Shown in pieces: positions 42,175 to 50,190 of a stretch of 64,000 nucleotides of DNA. The translations under genes and the position numbers were made by a program. The stretch comes from Herbiconiux oxytropis (GTDB lineage: Bacteria; Actinomycetota; Actinomycetes; Actinomycetales; Microbacteriaceae): assembly GCF_024979315.1 (NCBI RefSeq), contig NZ_JANLCK010000005.1, positions 1 to 64,000 of the forward strand, written 5' to 3'. Every line of letters starts with the position of its first letter. Within the stretch, counting starts at the first letter, position 1. A model generated the notes under the pieces. The model was given only the letters and a program-made list of their open reading frames with translations. It did no database searches and had not been told where the DNA came from.

Positions 42175-45100
42175 CCTGGGTCACCGTCTTCCGGCTCACG
42201 GCGATCAGCAGATCGTCCTGGTTGGCGTACTTGCCCGCGGGGATGCGGACGAAGTGCTCGGGGGCCGCCGCGGTGATGCCGCCGAGCCACTCCGACGGGA
42301 GCGCCTCGCGGTTCGCGGGGATCGAGGGCGCGGAGGCCGGAGCGTGCACGGTGAAGGTCGTGGCGAGGGTCTCCCCCGCGATGTCGACCGCACCGGATGC
42401 GCTCTCGAGCGCCTCCGCGTCAGCGTCGGAGAAGAGCACGAGGTCGAGCACGATCCGGTCGCTCACGTCGAAGCCTGCCGACTTGCGGGCATCCTGCACG
42501 GCACGGATGGCGTCGCGCGCGAAGCCCTCCGCGGCGAGCTCGGGCGTGATCCGGGTGTCGAGCAGCACGAAGCCGCCGCGCGGCAGCAGGGCCACGCCCA
42601 CTGCGCCGGTCTCGGCCGCGTCTCCCGAGGCCTCGAGGGTGAGTTCGTACTCGCCCTCGAGCAGCTCGATGCCGCCCGCGGTGACGACTCCGTGCTCGAC
42701 CGACCAGCCGTTCGAGCGCGCCGCCTGGATGGCCTTCTGCACGTTCTTGCCGAGGCGGGGGCCGGCGACCCTGGCGTTCACGCTGAGCCGGGAGGAGAGG
42801 CCGTAGTCGGCCGCCGAGCTCTCGGCGAGGGCGACGGTCTCGACGTGCTTCACGTTGAGCTCGTCGCGGAGGATGCCCTCGAACTGCGCGAGCGACTCGG
42901 CGCCGTCGGTGACGACCGTGAGCTTCGCGAGCGGCAGGCGCACGCGGAGGCCGTTGAGCTTGCGCAGCGAGAGCACGGTCGACGAGATCGAACGCACCTG
43001 GTCCATGGTGTGCACGAGCCCGGCGTCGGCCGGGTAGTCGTTCTCGTCTGGCCAGTCGGTGAGGTGCACGCTGCGACCGCCGGTGAGGCCCTTCCAGACG
43101 GCGTCGGAGACGAGCGGGAGGAGCGGCGCGGCCACGCGGGTGAAGGTCTCGAGCACCGTGTAGAGGGTGTCGAAGGCCTGCGTGTCCTCCCCCGACCAGA
43201 AGCGGTCGCGGGAGCGGCGCACGTACCAGTTGGTGAGCACGTCGGCGAAGTCGCGGAGCTTCGCGGCGGCGAGCGTCGCATCCAGAGCCTCGAGATCGGC
43301 GGTCACCGACTGCACGAGCTCCCGCGTCTTCGCGAGCAGGTACCGGTCGAGCACGTCGGTGGAGTCCGTCCGCCACTGGGCGTCATAGCTGTGCTTGCTG
43401 GCGTCGGCGTCCCCGCCGCCGACGCGTGCATGGCCGGCGTCGTCGGCGGCTTCGCCGTCGGCGGCGCCATCCCGGGGCTGATGTTCGGCGGCAGAAACAC
43501 TCGCACTATTCGCATACAGGGTGAAGAAGTAGTACGTGCTCCAGAGAGGGAGGAGCACCTCGCGGACACCCTGGCGGATGCCCTCCTCGGTGACGACGAG
43601 GTTGCCGCCTCGGAGCACGGAGGACGACATGAGGAACCAGCGCATCGCATCCGATCCGTCGCGGTCGAAGACCTCGGAGACGTCGGGATAGTTGCGGAGC
43701 GACTTCGACATCTTCTGGCCGTCGGAGCCGAGCACGATGCCGTGGCTCACGACGTTGGAGAACGCCGGGCGGTCGAACAGCGCGGTCGAGAGCACGTGCA
43801 TGACGTAGAACCAGCCGCGGGTCTGCCCGATGTACTCCACGATGAAGTCGGCGGGGCTGTGGGTGCGGAACCAGTCCTCGTTCTCGAACGGGTAGTGCAC
43901 CTGCGCGAACGGCATGGATCCGGAGTCGAACCACACGTCGAAGACGTCCTCGATGCGGCGCATGGTGGAGCGCCCGGTGGGGTCGTCGGGGTTCGGCCGG
44001 GTGAGCTCGTCGATGAAGGGGCGGTGCAGGTCCGGCTCGCCGTCACGGTTCAACGGCAGGCGGCCGAAGTCGGCCTCGAGCTCGGCGAGCGAGCCGTAGA
44101 CGTCGACCCGCGGGTACTCCGGGTCGTCGCTCTTCCAGATCGGGATGGGCGAGCCCCAGTAGCGGTTGCGCGAGATCGACCAGTCGCGGGCGCCGGAGAC
44201 CCACTTGCCGAACTGCCCGTCCTTGACGTTCTCGGGCACCCACTCGATCTGCTGGTTGAGCTCCTCCATGCGGTCGCGGATGGTCGTGACGCGCACGAAC
44301 CAGCTCGAGACCGCCTTGTAGATGAGCGGGTTGCGGCAGCGCCAGCAGTGCGGGTAGCTGTGCTCGTAGCTGGCCTGGCGGAGGAGCCGCCCCTGGGACT
44401 TCAGCAGCTGCGTGAGCGGCTTGTTGGCGTCGAAGACCTGCAGGCCCTCGACCTCCTTGACGACCGAGAGGAAGCGGCCGCCGTCGTCGACCGAGATGAT
44501 GACCGGGATGCCCGCGGCCTCGCAGACCTTCTGGTCCTCCTCGCCGTAGGCGGGGGCCTGGTGCACGATGCCGGTGCCGTCGGTGGTGGAGACGTAGTCG
44601 GCCACGAGGATCTGCCAGGCGTTCTCGGTGCCGTACTTCTCGGTGTCGGCGTAGTGGTCCCAGAGGCGGTCGTAGGCCACGCCCTCGAGCTCGCGGCCGG
44701 TGACGGTGCGGGTGATCGCGGCGCGCGCATCGTCGGCGGAGTCGTAGCCGAGATCCTTCGCGTAGTTGCCCACCAGGTCGGTGGCGAGCAGGTACTCGGC
44801 GCCGAGCACCGTGAGCGATCCGGTCCCCGTGCCGGGGCTCCCGCCGGTCGCCTCCGACGTCTCCCGGGCCACCTCGGTGTCGGCGGTGCCGTTCGGGCCA
44901 GCGGGCACCACGGCGTACTCGATGCCGGGGCCGACCGCGAGGGCCATGTTGGTGGGCAGGGTCCAGGGCGTCGTCGTCCACGCCAGGGCCCGCACGGCGG
45001 TGAGGCCGAGCGCCTCGGCGCGCGAGCCGACGAGCGGGAACGTCACCGTGACCGTCTGGTCCTGGCGCATCTTGTAGACGTCGTCGTCCATCCGGAGCTC

Positions 45101-45700
45101 GTGGTTCGAGAGCGGCGTCTCGTCTTTCCAGCAGTAGGGCAGCACGCGGTAGCCCTCGTAGGCGAGGCCCTTCGTGTGCAGCTGCTTGAAGGCCCAGAGC
45201 ACGCTCTCCATGAAGGTCGTGTCGAGCGTCTTGTAGTCGTTGTCGAAGTCGACCCAACGGGCCTGGCGGGTGACGTACTCCTGCCACTCCTTCGTGTACT
45301 GCAGCACCGAGCGACGGCTCGCATCGTTGAAGACCTCGATGCCCATCTCCTCGATCTGGCTCTTCTCGGTGATGCCGAGCTGCTTCATCGCCTCGAGCTC
45401 GGCCGGGAGGCCGTGGGTGTCCCAGCCGAAGCGGCGGTCGACCTTCTTGCCGCGCATGGTCTGGAATCGCGGGAAGACGTCCTTGGCGTAGCCGGTGAGC
45501 AGGTGCCCGTAGTGCGGCAGGCCGTTGGCGAAGGGCGGGCCGTCGTAGAACACCCACTCGTCCGAGCCCTCGCGGTTCGCGATCGAGGCGCGGAAGGTGT
45601 CGTCGCCCTTCCAGAACGCGAGCACCCCCTTCTCCACCTCGGGGAAGCTCGGCGAGGGGACGACGGAGGAGAACTCGTCGGAATCTTTGGGGTACGTCAT
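42167..45700 (-). CDS. ileS: isoleucyl-tRNA synthetase
   Basis: 1177 residues from ATG at 45700, with GGAG 4 nt upstream. The HIGH motif is LPHYGH (63-66), and KMSKS lies near residue 660 ([11 protein letters not shown]). Length and the long C-terminal region are those of the eukaryotic-like, mupirocin-tolerant IleRS class found in actinobacteria. A 90-nt patch around residues 740-770 encodes an Ala/Asp/Gly-rich insertion ([20 protein letters not shown]), not usual in the family. A T-box leader precedes the gene. Confidence 0.97.
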   Translation of the reverse strand: MTYPKDSDEFSSVVPSPSFPEVEKGVLAFWKGDDTFRASIANREGSDEWVFYDGPPFANGLPHYGHLLTGYAKDVFPRFQTMRGKKVDRRFGWDTHGLPAELEAMKQLGITEKSQIEEMGIEVFNDASRRSVLQYTKEWQEYVTRQARWVDFDNDYKTLDTTFMESVLWAFKQLHTKGLAYEGYRVLPYCWKDETPLSNHELRMDDDVYKMRQDQTVTVTFPLVGSRAEALGLTAVRALAWTTTPWTLPTNMALAVGPGIEYAVVPAGPNGTADTEVARETSEATGGSPGTGTGSLTVLGAEYLLATDLVGNYAKDLGYDSADDARAAITRTVTGRELEGVAYDRLWDHYADTEKYGTENAWQILVADYVSTTDGTGIVHQAPAYGEEDQKVCEAAGIPVIISVDDGGRFLSVVKEVEGLQVFDANKPLTQLLKSQGRLLRQASYEHSYPHCWRCRNPLIYKAVSSWFVRVTTIRDRMEELNQQIEWVPENVKDGQFGKWVSGARDWSISRNRYWGSPIPIWKSDDPEYPRVDVYGSLAELEADFGRLPLNRDGEPDLHRPFIDELTRPNPDDPTGRSTMRRIEDVFDVWFDSGSMPFAQVHYPFENEDWFRTHSPADFIVEYIGQTRGWFYVMHVLSTALFDRPAFSNVVSHGIVLGSDGQKMSKSLRNYPDVSEVFDRDGSDAMRWFLMSSSVLRGGNLVVTEEGIRQGVREVLLPLWSTYYFFTLYANSASVSAAEHQPRDGAADGEAADDAGHARVGGGDADASKHSYDAQWRTDSTDVLDRYLLAKTRELVQSVTADLEALDATLAAAKLRDFADVLTNWYVRRSRDRFWSGEDTQAFDTLYTVLETFTRVAAPLLPLVSDAVWKGLTGGRSVHLTDWPDENDYPADAGLVHTMDQVRSISSTVLSLRKLNGLRVRLPLAKLTVVTDGAESLAQFEGILRDELNVKHVETVALAESSAADYGLSSRLSVNARVAGPRLGKNVQKAIQAARSNGWSVEHGVVTAGGIELLEGEYELTLEASGDAAETGAVGVALLPRGGFVLLDTRITPELAAEGFARDAIRAVQDARKSAGFDVSDRIVLDLVLFSDADAEALESASGAVDIAGETLATTFTVHAPASAPSIPANREALPSEWLGGITAAAPEHFVRIPAGKYANQDDLLIAVSRKTVTQDV

Positions 45701-45931
45701 GATGCTCCTGGACGGGCTGTGTCGGTGTGCTGCCTGTTCCACGAGGACGGCTGCGGGCTCCTGCCCCTCACCGCGGTACCACCTCGCTGACCCGCCGTGT
45801 CTCCACGGCCGGCCGCTCGTTCTTAGGCTGTGACGGGCCCGACCCGTTCGGTTCTACTGAGCTCCCGGGCCAGGGCCCGCTCACCGTTCCTCCGAAGGCT
45901 CCCCGGTGATCGCCGGTTCATCGCCATACAG
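45701..45931 (-). promoter_or_regulatory. translational T-box riboswitch of ileS
   Basis: The minus-strand leader contains the T-box sequence TGGTACCGCGG (45781-45771), which pairs with the uncharged tRNA end. An ATC specifier for isoleucine is visible at 45910-45908 within GGCGATCACCGG. CCTC downstream can pair with the GGAG ribosome binding site before the ATG, as in the actinobacterial class that controls translation rather than termination. No U-tract terminator is seen. Uncharged tRNA-Ile should free the ribosome binding site. Confidence 0.92.
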
Positions 45932-45937
45932 CTCTCG

Positions 45938-45943
45938 ATTCTA
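45938..45943 (-). promoter_or_regulatory. -10 hexamer TAGAAT of the ileS leader
   Basis: TAGAAT on the minus strand would start transcription near 45931, just ahead of the T-box stem I. It overlaps the last codons of the TetR gene, whose stop lies at 45941. No good -35 is visible. Confidence 0.45.
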
Positions 45944-46525
45944 GCCGATCGCGAAGCCGGTCAGCACGGGATGCGCCGCGCGGGCCACGTAGTCGGCGAG
46001 CGGCTCGCGCGCGGGGCCGTCTGCGGCCCAACGACCCACCGCCGCGGCGGCGGCACCCACCACGGCGAGCGCGACGGCACGGGAGCGGAGCGCGGCGTCC
46101 TGGCCCGTGAGCCGGCAGCTGAGGAAGAGCTCGATCGCGTCGGCGTGCTGCAGTGCCCGCGCGAGGCCGGCGGCCCTCAGTTCGTCGTCGATGCCCATCG
46201 TCTCGTGCTGGGTGAGCACGAGCGGCGCCCGGCCGGCGGGGAAGGCCGCAGCAGTGGCGAGGAGGGCCTGCTCCACCGCCTCGAGAGGCGGGGTGGCGTC
46301 GCTCGCCGCTCCCAGCGCATCCGTGAGCGCCTTCAGGCTCGCGTCGAGCTCGACCCAGAGCAGTTCGCTCTTCTGGCCGAAGTAGTTGAAGAAGGTGTTG
46401 CGGCTCACGCCCGCGCGCTGCGTGATCTGCTCGATCGTGGTCTTCGCGTAGCCCTGCTCGAGGAAGAGCTCGGAGGCCGCCTCCTCGAGCATGCCCTGGG
46501 AGGATGCGCGGGGTCGTCCGGCCAT
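45941..46525 (-). CDS. TetR-family repressor
   Basis: 194 residues from ATG at 46525 with AAAGGAGG just upstream (AGRPRASSQGMLEEAASELF). The helix-turn-helix TTIEQITQRAGVSRNTFFNY is typical. The C-terminal ligand domain is alanine-rich. It is divergent from the peptide-type ABC operon with 70 bp between starts, so it probably represses that operon and itself. The direct repeat GATCGCGT in the spacer is a candidate operator. Confidence 0.92.
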   Translation of the reverse strand: MAGRPRASSQGMLEEAASELFLEQGYAKTTIEQITQRAGVSRNTFFNYFGQKSELLWVELDASLKALTDALGAASDATPPLEAVEQALLATAAAFPAGRAPLVLTQHETMGIDDELRAAGLARALQHADAIELFLSCRLTGQDAALRSRAVALAVVGAAAAAVGRWAADGPAREPLADYVARAAHPVLTGFAIG

Positions 46526-46550
46526 CGTCCCCTCCTTTCGTCGTGGCATC

Positions 46551-46584
46551 GATCGCGTGTGCAGAAGCAATAAATAGATCGCGT
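46551..46584. promoter_or_regulatory. GATCGCGT direct repeats between tetR and the ABC operon
   Basis: GATCGCGT occurs at 46551-46558 and 46577-46584, 26 bp apart. The second copy overlaps the -10 hexamer of the ABC operon by one base, placing a bound repressor over both divergent promoters. Confidence 0.45.
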
Positions 46585-46589
46585 ACAAT
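46584..46589 (+). promoter_or_regulatory. -10 hexamer TACAAT of the ABC operon, leaderless start
   Basis: TACAAT ends exactly 6 nt before the ATG at 46596. No ribosome binding site. Confidence 0.6.
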
Positions 46590-46595
46590 AATGAC

Positions 46596-48245
46596 ATGCA
46601 TCGTCGCCCCGCCGCGCTCCTCGCGCTCACCGCCGCCTCCGCTCTCGTGCTCGCCGGCTGCTCCGCCGCCGAACCCGCCGAGACCCCCTCGACCCCCGTG
46701 GCCGGGGGCACGCTCACCTATGCCACCGGTTTCGGCGAGCCCACCTGTCTCGATCCGCACGTGGGCGGCAACATGCCGCAGGCCCTCGTGGGCACGAACG
46801 TGCTCGAGTCGCTCTTCTCGCAGGACGAGGAGGGTGAGATCGTGCCGTGGCTCGCGACCGGCGCGACAGTGTCCGACGACGGGCTCACGGTCGACGTGGC
46901 CCTCCGCGACGACGTGACGTTCACCGACGGCACGCCGTTCGACGCAGCAGCGGTCGTGGCGAACGTCGAGCACATGAAGGATCCGGAGACGGCGTCCTCC
47001 ACCGCCATCCTCGCGCTCGGCAAGGTGGCCGAGGTCACCGCCGTCGACGCCACCACCGCGCGCTTCACACTCTCCGAGCCCGACAGCGCGCTGCAGGAGT
47101 CGCTCGCGCAGACCTGGCTCGCGATGGAGTCGCCGGCCGGCCTCGCCCGAGGCATGGACGAGAACTGTGCGGGCCCCATCGGCACCGGGCCGTTCGTGTT
47201 CACGGAGTGGGTGCAGCAGGACCACGTGACCCTCACCCGCAACGAGGACTGGAACTCCGCACCCGAGGGAGCGGCCCACGAGGGTGCCGCCTATCTCGAC
47301 GAGATCGTCTGGCGCTTCATCCCCGACTCCGCCACGCGCTTCGCCGCGCTGCAGTCGGGCGAGGTCGACGTCATCGACGAGATGCAGCCCGACAACGTCG
47401 TGGCCGTGCAGGAGGCCGCTGCGACCGGCGGTGACTTCGACGTGCTCGTGGGAGCCCTGCCCGGTGCCTCCATCCGGCTCGAGCTCAACTCGGGCTACGC
47501 GCCGTTCGACGACGAGCGCGTGCGGAAGGCGTTCATCCACGCCGCCGACGTGAACCCGGGCATCGAGAGCCTCTTCTTCGGCACCGTCGACCGCTCCTAC
47601 TCGGTGCTGTCGTCGTCGACGCCGTTCGGGGCCTCGTTCGAGAGCGAGTACACGATCGACTCCGACCTCGCCAACGAGCTGCTCGACGAGGCCGGCTGGA
47701 CGGAGCGCGATGCCGAAGGCTACCGGGTGAAGGACGGCAAGCGCCTGACCGTCGACTTCCCGATCTCGACGAACCAGTCCATTCCGGCCGAGGTCTCGCT
47801 GTTCGAGCAGATCCAGGCCACCACGAAGGCCGTCGGGTTCGACGTGCAGCTGCACCCGCTCGACCTGTCGAGCTGGTACGGCGCCCTCGCCGAGTGGGAC
47901 TTCGGGGTGACGAGCGCGATCTACACGAAGAACTCCCCCGACGTGCTGCGCATCCTCTACCACTCCGACAACATCCAGCCCGCTCCGAGCGGCTACCACC
48001 CGAACCACTCGCACGTCTCCATCCCCGAGCTCGACGCGGCGCTCACCGAGGCCGGTCAGACGTCCGACCCGGCCGAGCGGGCCGCGCTCTACGAGCAGGC
48101 GCAGAAGATCCTCGCCGAGGGCGCGTACGTGCTGCCGCTCTACGACCACCTGTCGAAGATCGGCTACTCCACCGACGTGCAGGGGCTGTCGCTGCTGCCG
48201 ACGCTGCAGATCCCGTACTTCGGCGACGCGTGGGTGCAGGAGTAG
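46596..48245 (+). CDS. peptide/nickel-type ABC substrate-binding lipoprotein
   Basis: 549 residues with a signal peptide and lipobox LAGC near residues 19-22. The SBP family 5 fold of DppA, OppA and NikA is shown by LTYATGFGEPTCLDPHVGG, DDVTFTDGTPFDAAAVVANV, IGTGPFVFTEW and PDSATRFAALQSGEVDVIDE. Ligands in this family range over peptides, nickel chelates and sugars. It is the first gene of a four-gene importer operon. Confidence 0.94.
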   Translation: MHRRPAALLALTAASALVLAGCSAAEPAETPSTPVAGGTLTYATGFGEPTCLDPHVGGNMPQALVGTNVLESLFSQDEEGEIVPWLATGATVSDDGLTVDVALRDDVTFTDGTPFDAAAVVANVEHMKDPETASSTAILALGKVAEVTAVDATTARFTLSEPDSALQESLAQTWLAMESPAGLARGMDENCAGPIGTGPFVFTEWVQQDHVTLTRNEDWNSAPEGAAHEGAAYLDEIVWRFIPDSATRFAALQSGEVDVIDEMQPDNVVAVQEAAATGGDFDVLVGALPGASIRLELNSGYAPFDDERVRKAFIHAADVNPGIESLFFGTVDRSYSVLSSSTPFGASFESEYTIDSDLANELLDEAGWTERDAEGYRVKDGKRLTVDFPISTNQSIPAEVSLFEQIQATTKAVGFDVQLHPLDLSSWYGALAEWDFGVTSAIYTKNSPDVLRILYHSDNIQPAPSGYHPNHSHVSIPELDAALTEAGQTSDPAERAALYEQAQKILAEGAYVLPLYDHLSKIGYSTDVQGLSLLPTLQIPYFGDAWVQE

Positions 48246-48303
48246 GCGGGCGAGGAGCTCGCGGCGACGATCGACGGAGTTCCGCCGGTTCCGCCGGCCG
48301 GGG

Positions 48304-48349
48304 CTCCGTCGTCTCCGACCGGGAGGGCGATACTCCGTCGTCTGCGACC
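48304..48349. repeat. 17-bp direct repeat before the first permease
   Basis: CTCCGTCGTCTCCGACC (48304-48320) recurs with one change at 48333-48349. It lies in the 131-bp gap between the binding-protein and permease genes; no strong hairpin is seen. Confidence 0.6.
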
Positions 48350-48376
48350 CGGCCGACCAGGAAACAGGGCGACCGG

Positions 48377-49339
48377 GTGGGATTGCGGCGGGCCGGACGG
48401 ATCGGGCTGCGGGTGCTCGGCGGGGTGTTCGTGCTCTGGGCCGCGGCTACGCTGACGTTCTTCGGGCTGCGGCTCATCCCGGGCGACCCGGCCCAGGCCA
48501 TCCTCGGGGGGCCCGGATCGCAGGCGAGTGCCGAGGCGCTCGCGGCGGTGCGGGCCGAGTACGGGCTCGACCAGTCGATCTGGGCGCAGTACGGGCTCTA
48601 CTTCTCGCGGCTCCTCGGCGGCGACCTGGGGTCGTCGTACTCGCTGCGCACACCGGTCTCCGAGGTGATCGGCGCGCAGATCGGCGGCACGCTGCTGCTC
48701 GCCGTGCTCGCGCTCGCGGTGGCCTGGGCGATCGCGCTCGGGCTCGCGGTGTGGTCGACACGCGGCGGGCGGGTGGCCGGGGTCGTCGGCTCGGGGCTCG
48801 AGATCGTGGCGGCCGCGGTGCCGCACTTCTGGCTCGCGACCGTGCTCGTGCTGATCTTCAGCACGACGCTGCGCTGGCTCCCCGCCGTCTCGACGCAGGG
48901 GCCCGAGGGGCTCGTGCTCCCGGTGCTGACCCTCGCACTTCCGCTCGCCGGGTTCCTCGGGCAGGTCATGCGCGAGTCGGTGCTGGATGCGCTCGACGCG
49001 CCGTTCGTGCTCTCCGCCCGCGCCCGCGGCGAAGGCGAGAGCGGTGTGCGGTGGCGGCACGTGCTGCGGCACGGAGCGCTCCCGGGCATCGCCCTCTCGG
49101 GCTGGGCGTTCGGGTGGCTCATCTCGGGCGCCGTGGTGGTCGAGACGATCTTCGCCAGGCCCGGGCTCGGGCGCACACTGCTGAACGCGGTGCAGCTCCG
49201 TGACGTGCCGCTCGTGATCGGGGTCGTGCTCGTCGTGGCGCTCGGCTACGTGATCATGACGGTGCTGACGGATGCGGTCTCCCGCGTCGCCGATCCTCGA
49301 CTCGCCGTGCGCGAGCGGGAACAGGAGCGGGTCTCGTGA
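48377..49339 (+). CDS. DppB/OppB-type ABC permease
   Basis: 320 residues from GTG at 48377, with AGGAAA upstream. The first helix region (TLTFFGLRLIPGDPAQAILG) is the DppB hallmark. The cytosolic coupling region is FVLSARARGEGESGVRWRHVLRHGALPG. It pairs with the next gene product. Frames that extend further upstream run through the binding-protein gene. Confidence 0.93.
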   Translation: MGLRRAGRIGLRVLGGVFVLWAAATLTFFGLRLIPGDPAQAILGGPGSQASAEALAAVRAEYGLDQSIWAQYGLYFSRLLGGDLGSSYSLRTPVSEVIGAQIGGTLLLAVLALAVAWAIALGLAVWSTRGGRVAGVVGSGLEIVAAAVPHFWLATVLVLIFSTTLRWLPAVSTQGPEGLVLPVLTLALPLAGFLGQVMRESVLDALDAPFVLSARARGEGESGVRWRHVLRHGALPGIALSGWAFGWLISGAVVVETIFARPGLGRTLLNAVQLRDVPLVIGVVLVVALGYVIMTVLTDAVSRVADPRLAVREREQERVS

Positions 49340-50190
49340 CCGCGCTGATCGGGGCCGAGGCGGACGTGCGGGCGCGCGGAGGCGACGGCGGGCGGATGCT
49401 CGGGGCCGCCCAGTGGGTCGCGATCGCGTTCCTCGGGTTGCTGCTCGTGGCCGCCGTGGCGCCCTGGCTGCTCGCCCCCGGCGACCCGCTCGCCATCGAT
49501 CCCGGCGAGGCATTCCTCGCACCGCAGTGGGGGCATCCGTTCGGCACCGACGAGTCGGGGCGCGACATCTACACGCGCGTCGTGCACGGTGCAGCACCCT
49601 CGCTCGTGATCGGCGTGGCCGCCACCGCCATCGGCATCGCACTCGCGCTCGTGCTCGGGCTCGCGGCGGCACTCGGCGGGCGGATCGTGGACTTCGGGGT
49701 GAGCCGGCTGCTCGAAGTGCTGTTCGCCTTTCCGGGGCTGCTGCTGGCGCTCCTCGTGATCACCGTCTACGGTCCGGGAGTCGTGACCTCGACGATCGCC
49801 GTGGGGCTCGCGACGGCGCCGGGATACGCGCGCATCATCCGCTCGCAGACCCGATCCGTCGCCGCCTCCCCGTATGTCGAGGCCGCCGTCGTGCTCGGCC
49901 GCTCGCGCACCCGCATCCTGAGTCGGCACATCCTGCCGAACGCGGTCGTGCCCGTGTTCGTGCTCGTGACGCTCGGGGTCGGCCAGGCCATCGTCTGGGC
50001 GGCCGCGCTCAGCTACCTGGGGCTCGGAGCCGAACCGCCCGCCGCCGAGTGGGGTGCGATGCTCTTCGCCGGCAAGAACTATCTCGCCACGGCGTGGTGG
50101 CTCACGTTCTTCCCGGGGCTCGCGATCGTGCTGAGCGCGGCCGCCACCACGGTGCTCGGTCGGGCACTGCAGAGAAGGAGGCCGCAATGA
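49336..50190 (+). CDS. DppC/OppC-type ABC permease
   Basis: 284 residues from GTG at 49336, overlapping the previous stop (GTGA). HPFGTDESGRDIYTRVVHGA and the coupling region YVEAAVVLGRSRTRILSRHI, closing with LSYLGLGAEPPAAEWGAML, are characteristic of DppC. It completes the membrane channel of the importer. Confidence 0.94.
   Translation: MTALIGAEADVRARGGDGGRMLGAAQWVAIAFLGLLLVAAVAPWLLAPGDPLAIDPGEAFLAPQWGHPFGTDESGRDIYTRVVHGAAPSLVIGVAATAIGIALALVLGLAAALGGRIVDFGVSRLLEVLFAFPGLLLALLVITVYGPGVVTSTIAVGLATAPGYARIIRSQTRSVAASPYVEAAVVLGRSRTRILSRHILPNAVVPVFVLVTLGVGQAIVWAAALSYLGLGAEPPAAEWGAMLFAGKNYLATAWWLTFFPGLAIVLSAAATTVLGRALQRRRPQ

Noticed and set aside
41059-45790. Very long plus-strand frames opposite folC and ileS
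   Set aside because: They are mirrors of highly biased codons in the minus-strand genes; the translations are Gly/Arg/Glu/His-rich and carry no domain.
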